Below are positions 52,490 through 60,065 of a DNA stretch of 64,000 nucleotides, piece by piece. The notes beneath the pieces are model-generated. The model saw nothing but the letters and a program-made list of their open reading frames with translations. It searched no databases and had not been told where the DNA came from. Both the position numbers and the translations under genes were made by a program. The stretch comes from Comamonas sp. KCTC 72670 (GTDB taxonomy: Bacteria; Myxococcota; Myxococcia; Myxococcales; Myxococcaceae): contig BNCN01000004.1 of the NCBI GenBank assembly GCA_014656495.1, positions 310,001-374,000 of the forward strand, read 5' to 3'. Position 1 is the first letter of the stretch. The number at the start of each line of letters is the position of its first letter.

Positions 52490-53458
52490 ATGGCAACCGG
52501 TACCAGCTATGTGCTCGAGTTCGAGCGCCCCCTGATCGAGCTGGAAAAGAAGATCGACGAGCTCAAGGTCCTCTCCACCAGCGGCACGGTGGACTTCTCG
52601 TCGGAGATCTCCAAGCTCGAGAAGAAGGCGAAGAAACTCCAGACGGAGATCTTCAGCGACCTGTCGCGGTGGCAGGTGGTGCAGATGTCCCGGCACCCGA
52701 ACCGCCCCTACTTCCTGGACTACGTCCACCACCTCTTCACCGACTTCGTCGAGCTGTGCGGCGACCGGCACTTCGGGGAGGACCCGTCCATCGTTGGCGG
52801 CTTCGCGCGCTTCGACGGCAAGCCGGTGATGGTGATGGGCCACCAGAAGGGCCGCAACACCAAGGAGAACATGGCGCGCAACTTCGGCATGCCGCGCCCG
52901 GAGGGCTACCGCAAGGCCCGCCGCCTCATGGAGCTGGCCGAGCGCTTCGAGAAGCCCATCCTCACCTTCGTCGACACGCCGGGCGCGTACCCGGGCATCG
53001 GCGCGGAGGAGCGCGGGCAGGCCGAGGCCATCGCCGTCAACCTGGAGGTCATGAGCCGGCTGCGCGTGCCCATCATCTCCACCGTGGTGGGCGAGGGCGG
53101 CTCCGGCGGCGCGCTGGCCATTGGCGTGGGCAACCGCGTGCTGATGCTCCAGAACAGCGTCTACTCCGTCATCTCCCCGGAGGGCTGCGCCTCCATCCTC
53201 TTCCGTGACGCCTCCAAGGCGGACAAGGCCGCGGACGCGATGCGGCTGACGGCCAAGGACCTGCTGGAGATGAAGATCATCGACGAGGCCATCCCCGAGC
53301 CCGCCGGTGGCGCCCACCGCGACCCGGTGAAGATGGCCGAGGCGCTGGGCAAGACGCTGCGCAAGCACCTGGGCCAGCTCGCCGAGCTGTCACCCGATGA
53401 ACTGGTGCAGGACCGGTACGCGAAGTTCCGCGCGCTCGGTGTGTTCTCCGGACGCTGA
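52490..53458 (+). CDS. accA: Acetyl-CoA carboxylase carboxyltransferase subunit alpha
   Basis: This 322-residue protein has the normal length for the family. Helical N-terminus ending in [11 protein letters not shown], then [15 protein letters not shown] and the crotonase-like core with [29 protein letters not shown] and [15 protein letters not shown]. With AccD (not in the window) it transfers carboxyl from carboxybiotin to acetyl-CoA in fatty-acid synthesis. hisC follows after 22 bp, forming a probable operon. Confidence 0.96.
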   Translation: MATGTSYVLEFERPLIELEKKIDELKVLSTSGTVDFSSEISKLEKKAKKLQTEIFSDLSRWQVVQMSRHPNRPYFLDYVHHLFTDFVELCGDRHFGEDPSIVGGFARFDGKPVMVMGHQKGRNTKENMARNFGMPRPEGYRKARRLMELAERFEKPILTFVDTPGAYPGIGAEERGQAEAIAVNLEVMSRLRVPIISTVVGEGGSGGALAIGVGNRVLMLQNSVYSVISPEGCASILFRDASKADKAADAMRLTAKDLLEMKIIDEAIPEPAGGAHRDPVKMAEALGKTLRKHLGQLAELSPDELVQDRYAKFRALGVFSGR

Positions 53459-53480
53459 AACCACGTACAGGGCCTTCACC

Positions 53481-54572
53481 ATGCGACCGCTCGTTCCTTC
53501 CCACGTCGAGACCCTCAAGCCGTACGTGCCCGGCAAGCCCATTGAAGAGACCGAGCGCGAGTTCGGCTTGAAGGGCGTCATCAAGCTGGCCTCGAACGAG
53601 AACCCGCTGGGGCCCTCTCCACGCGCCGTGGAGGCCATGCGGAGCGCGTCCGGCGCGACGCACCTGTACCCCGACGCCACGTCCTTCCACCTGGTGCGCA
53701 AGGTGGCCGCGCACGTGGGCGTGAAGCCGGAGCAGGTGGTGCTGGGCAGCGGCTCCAACGAGCTCATCGAGCTGCTCATCCGCACCTTCACGTCGCCGGA
53801 GGACGAAATCCTCCTGTGCCAGGGCTCCTTCTCCGCGTACCGCATCTCCGCGCAGGCCCATGGGCGGCCCTTCGTGGAGGTGCCCATGCGGGAGGGCTAC
53901 CAGTACGACCTGGACGCCATGGCGAAGGCCCTCACCCCGCGCACGCGGATGGTGTTCCTGGCCAACCCGGACAACCCCACGGGCACGGCGTTCGGCCGCG
54001 AGGCGCTGAAGGCCTTCCTGGCGAAGGTGCCGCCGGAAGTGCTGGTGGTGCACGACGAGGCCTACTTCGAGTTCGTCGACTGGCCGGACTACGCCAGCGC
54101 GGTGGAGCTGCTCGGCCAGCACCCGAACCTGGTGGCGCTGCGCACCTTCAGCAAGATTCACGGGCTCGCGGGCGTGCGCCTGGGCTACGGCATCATGGAT
54201 TCGCAGCTGGCGGCGTACCTGCACCGCACCCGCATGCCCTTCAACCTGACGGTGCTGGCGCAGGCGGCGGGCATGGCGGCCCTGGACGACACCGAGCACG
54301 TGCGCCGCACGCGCGAGGTCAACCAGGCGGGCCTGCGGTACTTCGCCGAGGAGCTGCCGAAGCTGGGCGGCACGCTCACACAGAGCCACGCCAACTTCGT
54401 GTTCGTGGACTTCGGCCGCCCGGCGGTGGCGCTGTACGAGCAGCTGCTGCGCAAGGGCGTCATCGTCCGGCCCTTCGCGGGGCAGGGCTTCGCCCACCAC
54501 GTGCGCATCTCCGTGGGGACGCCGGCGGAGAACGCGCGGTGTGTCCAGGTGCTGAAGGAGATCCTCTCGTGA
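53481..54572 (+). CDS. hisC: Histidinol-phosphate aminotransferase
   Basis: The protein has 363 residues, starting at MRPLVPSHVE. PLP-aminotransferase class I/II features: SNENPLGPSP, LGSGSNELIELL, NPDNPTGT and the Schiff-base lysine in TFSKIHGLAGVRLGYG. HisC converts imidazole-acetol phosphate to histidinol phosphate; related aromatic transaminase activity is possible. The stop overlaps the cmk GTG. accA-hisC-cmk form one unit, placing hisC outside a his operon. Confidence 0.9.
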   Translation: MRPLVPSHVETLKPYVPGKPIEETEREFGLKGVIKLASNENPLGPSPRAVEAMRSASGATHLYPDATSFHLVRKVAAHVGVKPEQVVLGSGSNELIELLIRTFTSPEDEILLCQGSFSAYRISAQAHGRPFVEVPMREGYQYDLDAMAKALTPRTRMVFLANPDNPTGTAFGREALKAFLAKVPPEVLVVHDEAYFEFVDWPDYASAVELLGQHPNLVALRTFSKIHGLAGVRLGYGIMDSQLAAYLHRTRMPFNLTVLAQAAGMAALDDTEHVRRTREVNQAGLRYFAEELPKLGGTLTQSHANFVFVDFGRPAVALYEQLLRKGVIVRPFAGQGFAHHVRISVGTPAENARCVQVLKEILS

Positions 54573-55261
54573 GCACCCGGCCTTTCATCGTCGCCATCGA
54601 CGGACCGGCGGGCGCTGGCAAGTCGTCGGTGTCCAAGCTGCTGGCGCGCCGGCTGGGCTTCTCGCTGGTGGACACGGGCGCCATCTACCGGTGCGTGGCG
54701 CTGATGGCCCGCCGGGAGGGCATCGCCTTCGACGATGACGCGGCCCTGGAGGACCTGCTGGCCCGCGTGCACATCCACTTCCAGGTGGTGGGCGAGGAGA
54801 ACCACGTGTTCCTCGGCGACCAGGACGTGTCGGGCGAGATTCGCACGCCGGAGAACTCCATGGCGGCGTCGCAGGTGTCCAGCCGCCCGGTGGTGCGCGC
54901 GGGCCTGCTGCAGCTGCAGCGGCGGCTGGCGCTGGAGTCGGAGAAGGGCGCCATCCTGGAAGGCCGGGACATTGGCACCGTGGTGTTCCCGGACGCGGAC
55001 GCGAAGTTCTTCCTCGCGGCCAACCCCGAGGTGCGGGCCCGGCGCCGCTACGAGGAGCTGTTCCAGAAGGGCGTGGAGAGCTCCCTGGAGGAGGTGCTCG
55101 CGGACCAGATGAAGCGGGACCGCGATGACTCCGCGCGCGCCGTGGCGCCGTTGAAGGCGGCCGAGGACGCCCTCCACGTGGACTCCAGCAGCACCCCGCT
55201 GTCCGAGGTGGTGCATGGCCTGGAGTCCGAAATCCTGCGCCGCATGGCGCGCCGCGCCTAG
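54569..55261 (+). CDS. cmk: Cytidylate kinase
   Basis: The protein has 230 residues with a GTG start overlapping the hisC stop (GTGA). P-loop DGPAGAGKSS, LVDTGAIYR, and the CMP-binding EGRDIGTVVFPDAD and KRDRDDSAR blocks are diagnostic. Phosphorylates CMP and dCMP. Its stop shares a CTAG with the stop of the convergent transglycosylase gene. Confidence 0.95.
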   Translation: MSTRPFIVAIDGPAGAGKSSVSKLLARRLGFSLVDTGAIYRCVALMARREGIAFDDDAALEDLLARVHIHFQVVGEENHVFLGDQDVSGEIRTPENSMAASQVSSRPVVRAGLLQLQRRLALESEKGAILEGRDIGTVVFPDADAKFFLAANPEVRARRRYEELFQKGVESSLEEVLADQMKRDRDDSARAVAPLKAAEDALHVDSSSTPLSEVVHGLESEILRRMARRA

Positions 55262-57393
55262 AAGGTGACGCCCTCCTTCGTGGGCGCGGGCACCACCAGC
55301 TGGAGCTGGGGCGCGCCCGCGCCGTCGCCGTAGAACGCGTGGTAGAGGAACAGGTCCGCCACCACCTGCTTCACGTAGCCGCGCGTCTCCCGGAAGGGGA
55401 TGGTCTCCACGAAGAGGTCCAGCGGCAGCGTGCCGCGCTCCTGGGCCCACTTCGCCGCCGAGCTGGGGCCCGCGTTGTAGGCCGCCGCCGCGAGCACCGG
55501 GTGCCCGAAGCGCTCCATGAGGCGTGACAGGTACCAGGCGCCGTAGCGGATGTTGCGCTCGGGCGAGAACAGGTCCGCGGGCGCGGGGACCGGCTCGGCC
55601 AGCTTCTCCGCGATGGCGTTCGCCGTCTTGGGGATGATCTGCATCAGCCCGCGCGCGTCGGCCATGCTCATCACCTCCGGCCGGAAGGCGCTCTCCCGCC
55701 GCATGATGGCCCACACCAGATGCGGGTCCACCTGGTGCTGCTTCGCCGCGCCCTCCACGGCGGAGGCGAACGCACGCGGGTAGAAGGCCGCGAGCGCGTC
55801 CGGCTCACGCGAACCGAAGGCCCGGCCCCACAGGTGGCGCGCCGCCACGGCGTACGCATGGCCGTACTCGCCCAGGCCCAGCAGCGCGTGCGCGAAGGGC
55901 AGGGCCTGGTCCGCCGAGCGGAGGCGCCCGGCGTGCGCTTCCACCTCGTCCGCCGCGTCCCGGAACAGGCCCGCGCGCGTCAGCGCCATGGCCAGCTCCA
56001 GCTCGGGCGGGCGCGTGGGCTTCAGCAGCTTGGGGGGATGTGGGAAGTGCGCGGGCGGCGTCAGCCCCAGCGCCTTGAGCCGCTCGTTCGCCATCAACGC
56101 GTAGAACGACGCCGGCGCCGACGTGATGACCGCCGTGTACGCGGGGCCCAGCGCGTCCTTCTTGGCGCCCTCCAGCTCGCGGCTGCGGGCCATCCAGTAG
56201 CGCGCCTGCGGGCCCATGTTGCTCTTGGGGTAGGCGGCCAGGAAGGACTCCAGCGCCTCGCGCGCCTTGGCGTATTCCTCCAGTCGCAGGTGCGCCAGCG
56301 CGCGGAACCACATGCCTTCATCCCGGCGCCGCGACTTGGGATACCGGGACTCGAACGACGCGAAGGCCTTCACCGCGTCCGCGTAGCGGCCCGACTGCAG
56401 GTCCAGCCAGCCCGCGAAGAACGCGCCTTCATCCCCCGCGGCCTGCGAGGGGTACTTCTGGTCCAGCGCCGCCATCAGCTTGCGGGCCGTGTCGTTGTCG
56501 TCCGAGCGGAGCGCGCGCCGCGCCACCAGCAGGTCCGCCTGGGCGGCCACCGCGGCGGGGCCCTTCCTGGCCAGCGCGAGCGCCTTGTCGGCCTCCGCCG
56601 ACTTCCCCAGCGCGAACCAGGCCCGCGCGCGCAGCAGCGCCACCCGGGCCGCCTGCGTCTTGTCGAGCTTCACGCCGTCCAGCGCCGCCAGCTCGTCGAG
56701 CCCGCGCTGCGTCGCGCCCGCGTCCAGGAACCGCTCGGCGCGGGTGCTGCGCTCCGTGAAGCCCAGCTTCACGGGCGGCGTGCGCGTCTGCGTGAGCCAG
56801 GCCATGGCCTCTTCGCCATACGGGTGGGTGGGGAAGCGCAGCGCCACCGTCATCAGGTCCGCGCGCTGGCCCGCGGGGTTCCCAGAGGCGCCTCGCGCCT
56901 GGGCGCGCTGGTAGAGCAGCTCCACCGTGGGCGACGCCTTCGCCGCGTCCTCCAGCACCTGCGCCGCTTCCTTCGCCTGGCCCGCCTTCAGCAGCGACTC
57001 GCCCAGGCGCGCGCGGGCCCGCGAAGCCAGGTGCGCGGGCGGGTTCGATGTGAGCACCCGCTCGAAGTCCTTGGCGGCGCCCGCCGCGTCACCGGCATAG
57101 AAGCGGGCCTGCCCCAGGTAGAAGGCGTGGTAGGGCGCCAGGAGTGGCGGCGCGGGCCAGGCGGCCAGGAGCTCCCTGGCTTCGGCGGCCTGCCCGTCCG
57201 AGAGCGTGAGCGTCGCCGCCAACAGCGCCAGGCGGCCCGCGTCCTCGCACTGCTTCGCGACGCACGCCGTCAACTCCGCGCGAGCGAGGGCCGCCGCGTC
57301 GGGCTTGTGGAGGCGCACGGCGTCCAGCGCCGTGGGGGATTGTCCCAGCGACACCCCCGCAACCACCCCCGCAACCCACCCACTCCAACTCAT
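55258..57393 (-). CDS. Soluble lytic murein transglycosylase (SLT family) with superhelical repeat domain
   Basis: The protein has 711 residues. Signal-like N-terminus WVAGVVAGVSLG, then about 500 residues of TPR-like helices (YAGDAAGAAKDFERVL, YADAVKAFASFESRYPKS). The C-terminal SLT domain (from about 550) has catalytic Glu567 in MRRESAFRP, then GLMQIIPKTA and AAYNAGP. This matches Slt70-type exolytic transglycosylases that cleave peptidoglycan to anhydromuropeptides. Stop shared with cmk in a CTAG. Confidence 0.92.
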   Translation of the reverse strand: MSWSGWVAGVVAGVSLGQSPTALDAVRLHKPDAAALARAELTACVAKQCEDAGRLALLAATLTLSDGQAAEARELLAAWPAPPLLAPYHAFYLGQARFYAGDAAGAAKDFERVLTSNPPAHLASRARARLGESLLKAGQAKEAAQVLEDAAKASPTVELLYQRAQARGASGNPAGQRADLMTVALRFPTHPYGEEAMAWLTQTRTPPVKLGFTERSTRAERFLDAGATQRGLDELAALDGVKLDKTQAARVALLRARAWFALGKSAEADKALALARKGPAAVAAQADLLVARRALRSDDNDTARKLMAALDQKYPSQAAGDEGAFFAGWLDLQSGRYADAVKAFASFESRYPKSRRRDEGMWFRALAHLRLEEYAKAREALESFLAAYPKSNMGPQARYWMARSRELEGAKKDALGPAYTAVITSAPASFYALMANERLKALGLTPPAHFPHPPKLLKPTRPPELELAMALTRAGLFRDAADEVEAHAGRLRSADQALPFAHALLGLGEYGHAYAVAARHLWGRAFGSREPDALAAFYPRAFASAVEGAAKQHQVDPHLVWAIMRRESAFRPEVMSMADARGLMQIIPKTANAIAEKLAEPVPAPADLFSPERNIRYGAWYLSRLMERFGHPVLAAAAYNAGPSSAAKWAQERGTLPLDLFVETIPFRETRGYVKQVVADLFLYHAFYGDGAGAPQLQLVVPAPTKEGVTF

Positions 57394-57751
57394 GTGGTCT
57401 TCCTTTCACGACGCGGCTTTGCGGCCTGCCAACGAGACGGACTTTGCGATCATTCCCCTTGCACTTTGGGGAGGGTGGTTTGACAGCGGGCGCGACAAGT
57501 CCTAGATCCGCGCGGCGTCGGGCCAGTCCTGACTGTTCAGCACCAGATGTCATTCGCTGAAAGCGTCCAGGCGATTACGTGCACTTGGGTAGGAACAGCC
57601 GACCCATTGCGTCACCCGGAGTGAATCACTACCTTGCGCCGCCGTTCAGCGCCACTCCGGTCCACCGCCCCAAGGCGGTTCAGTCGTTGTCGTCAGGTAG
57701 CACTGCTCGTTCATAGCGCTCGGGGGGGAAACAGTTCAGAGGGAGGGCTTC
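57394..57751. other. 358-bp divergent intergenic region
   Basis: No gene is seen. It contains TTGACA at 57480-57485 with a weak TAGATC 17 bp downstream, a possible promoter for the rightward small protein with a long leader. The ribosome-binding sequence GGGAGGG lies 7 nt before 57752. No tRNA-like or repeat structure is seen. Confidence 0.4.
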
Positions 57752-57985
57752 ATGAAGCCGTGTCCAGCCGATCTGCCACAAACCATCAACCCCGAAGCCG
57801 GGCCGAAGCGTGCCGGCGTCGAAACCCATCGCAATCTCAACTGCCATCAGTATGACAACTGCCTGGATGAAGCCGTCCGGCGGGGTTGGCAGTCGTTCAC
57901 CTGCATGAAGTGCCCCATGTATCAGCAGGTGGCACCTCCGCAGATGGGGCTCGAGGCCTACGCCACGCAGCGCCGGCCCGTCTAG
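57752..57985 (+). CDS. Small Cys-containing cytosolic protein of myxobacterial type
   Basis: The protein has 77 residues with a clear GGGAGGG site upstream. A disordered N-terminus (DLPQTINPEAGP) precedes CHQYDNCLDEAVRRGWQSF and CMKCP. The C-x5-C...C-x2-C arrangement suggests a one-metal zinc site. Similar small proteins with a C-x-x-Y-x-x-CL...W-x-x-F-x-C-x-x-C pattern occur in deltaproteobacteria; none has a known role. Confidence 0.65.
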   Translation: MKPCPADLPQTINPEAGPKRAGVETHRNLNCHQYDNCLDEAVRRGWQSFTCMKCPMYQQVAPPQMGLEAYATQRRPV

Positions 57986-57990
57986 ACGGG

Positions 57991-58069
57991 GCCGCTCTCC
58001 GAGCGGCGATGGCGACGTCGCCCCTGTCACATGTTTCAGGGGCTTCCCGCACGGGCCGTGCCGTGCGGG
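57991..58069. terminator. Three consecutive perfect hairpins between convergent genes
   Basis: GCCGCTC-tcc-GAGCGGC (57991-58007), CCCCTG-10 nt-CAGGGG (58021-58042) and CCCGCACGG-gccgtg-CCGTGCGGG (58046-58069) fill the 87 bp between the stops at 57985 and 58073. A bidirectional termination block. Confidence 0.6.
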
Positions 58070-58072
58070 GCA

Positions 58073-59587
58073 TCAGGGGACGGCCGCGTAGATGACGGCC
58101 ACCCAGTACTGATTGGTCCCGAAGCGGCGGGAGTCTCCCTTCACCACGCCCACGCCCACGCGGTTGTTGGTGGCGTCGGCCAGGCTGCGGGACTCCGGAA
58201 TCGCCGTGGGGTCCGACACGACGAAGAAGTCCACGGAGGCGGTGCCCGCGTCGGGCAGCGCCTCGAAGACGCGTTCGTGCACCGGGGCTTCACCGGGCTG
58301 CGCGGAGGGCTGGTCCAGCTCCAGGGCGCGCCGCGCATGGGCGCTCGCCAGTGAGTCCAGGGCCGGGCTGCGCGTCAGCGGCGGCAGCTTGCGGGACGCG
58401 CGCAGCCGGCTCAGCGTGTCGTAGGCCTCCTGCCGCGGGTCCACGAACTCGGGCGTGGCGGGCGGCGCGACGGTGAAGACCTCGGTGAGGAGGGCCTCCT
58501 GGCGCCCGTTCACCGTGTGGAAGGCCACGCCCACGCCCATGTAGCGGAAGCCCGGGTCCAGCACGTTGCGGCGGTGGCCGGGGCTGTGCTCGATGCCGAA
58601 GTGGGCCGCCAGCGGGCCCGCGGCCAGCCCCAGGTTCTCTCCCGCGCGCACGTAGCGCGCCTCGGCGGGCAGCCGCTTCTTCAGCGTGGAGCCGTCCGGG
58701 GCGATGTGCGCGAAGAAGCCCTCCTTCGACATGCGCGCGCTGTAGTCCTGGGCCACGGCTTCGAGCAGCGGGTCGGGCTTCAGCTCGACGAGCCCGTGCA
58801 CGCGGCGCAGGGCGTTGATTCGCTCGTAGAGCGCCACCCGGGCGTCTTCCAGGGTGGTGGGCTCGACGGCGTCGTCCTGGGCGGTGTTCGTGCCCGGCGC
58901 GCCGTGGTCCACCAGGAAGAGGGAGGCCACCTCGGGGCCCGCGTCCGCGCGTCCCACCACCTCGAGGGTGTAGGTGCCCGGGGCGGCGAAGGCCAGCCGG
59001 GAGCAGAAGCCACCCTGCGCGCCGCGTGCCTGGCTGGGGACCCGGTGCACGGTTCCGTCCGGGTGGGTGGCGTAGACCTCCGCCTGCCGCAAGGGCGGCA
59101 CCAGCGTTCCGCAGAGCGTCGCCGACCGGGGCGTGTCGTCCGCCAGCTTGCGCGGGAAGGGTTGGAGCTCCGCCTTGCGGTCCACCAGCAGCAACACCAG
59201 CGCCGCGCGCTCGGCCTTCACCGCCACGCCCACGCCGAAGTGCGAGGTCCGCTCGCCGTTGAAGTCGTCGCGGACGAGGAAGGTCTCGATGGCGTGCCGG
59301 GGCACCCAGGCGCGGATGACGAGCGTGCGCGGCGACGGGTCCGCGGCCCCGGCGTCACTGACGGCCCGGGTGAGCGTGAAGAGCCCCGGCGCGCCGGTGG
59401 TGTACTCGGTGAGCGCCTCGCGGGCGAGCCGCCGCGCCGCCGTGGACAGCCTCGGGTCCTCCACCGGGACGCGCCGGCCCACGCGCTCGAACTCACGGCC
59501 GACGTGTTGCGCCGCGCTGCGCTCCATGGCGTCCGTCGTCGGAGGCGCCGCGGCCAGCAGGACGCCGAGCGCCAGGAGGGCCATCAT
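58073..59587 (-). CDS. Secreted CAP (SCP/PR-1) domain protein with flanking CAP-like regions
   Basis: The protein has 504 residues. Signal peptide (ALLALGVLLAAAPP, start MMALL). A clear CAP domain at about 265-390 has YSARMSKEGFFAHIAPDG, GENLGLAAGPL and SPGHRRNVLDPGF. Both flanks look like eroded copies: ERVGRRVPVEDPRLSTAARRL near the start and LRASRKLPPLTRSPALDSLAS at about 400. Bacterial CAP proteins are extracytoplasmic and of unknown enzymology. Its ATG overlaps the DciA-like stop. Confidence 0.82.
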   Translation of the reverse strand: MMALLALGVLLAAAPPTTDAMERSAAQHVGREFERVGRRVPVEDPRLSTAARRLAREALTEYTTGAPGLFTLTRAVSDAGAADPSPRTLVIRAWVPRHAIETFLVRDDFNGERTSHFGVGVAVKAERAALVLLLVDRKAELQPFPRKLADDTPRSATLCGTLVPPLRQAEVYATHPDGTVHRVPSQARGAQGGFCSRLAFAAPGTYTLEVVGRADAGPEVASLFLVDHGAPGTNTAQDDAVEPTTLEDARVALYERINALRRVHGLVELKPDPLLEAVAQDYSARMSKEGFFAHIAPDGSTLKKRLPAEARYVRAGENLGLAAGPLAAHFGIEHSPGHRRNVLDPGFRYMGVGVAFHTVNGRQEALLTEVFTVAPPATPEFVDPRQEAYDTLSRLRASRKLPPLTRSPALDSLASAHARRALELDQPSAQPGEAPVHERVFEALPDAGTASVDFFVVSDPTAIPESRSLADATNNRVGVGVVKGDSRRFGTNQYWVAVIYAAVP

Positions 59588-59889
59588 CGGCGAGGCGCTC
59601 CGAAGGTGAAGGAGAGGGCGGTCACCCGGCCGGGGCCGAGCCGCGCGTTGAGCCGCTCACAGAGGGAGGCGGACTCGGTCTCCAGGGTGCGGGCCCATTC
59701 CGCGCCCGTCACGGCCACCACCAGCGTGGTGCCGTGGATGGCCTGGGGGGTGGTGTGCCGCGCCAGGTGTGGACCCACCACCGCCTCCCACACGGGCGCG
59801 AGGGCAGCGCCCTTGCCGGACTCGCCCGCGAGGCGCGCCAGCACGCGAGGGAGGAGGTGTTCCAGGGTCTTGGGCTCGCTGCGGGCCAT
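59584..59889 (-). CDS. DUF721 / DciA-like protein
   Basis: The protein has 101 residues. Compact DUF721 fold with LAPVWEAVVGPHLARHT and the strand-rich GTTLVVAVTGAEWARTLE. DciA proteins of this family load the replicative helicase in bacteria lacking DnaC, though some DUF721 members are unstudied. The pairing with a secreted CAP gene (ATGA overlap) is odd and may only reflect co-transcription. Confidence 0.78.
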   Translation of the reverse strand: MARSEPKTLEHLLPRVLARLAGESGKGAALAPVWEAVVGPHLARHTTPQAIHGTTLVVAVTGAEWARTLETESASLCERLNARLGPGRVTALSFTFGAPRR

Positions 59890-60065
59890 GGGGACCGATC
59901 ATCGATCCAGGAAATCCGAAAGCCAACCCTCCTTGCGCAGGAGGGGCGTCCGGCGGCCGAACAGGCTATATTGGGGACGGAAGGGCGGCGGCCGGCGCCG
60001 TGTACCGTCACGCAGTGCGCGTCCTGCTGTATGGTCGCGGACGGTCCCCCCGGAGCCGCACCCGC

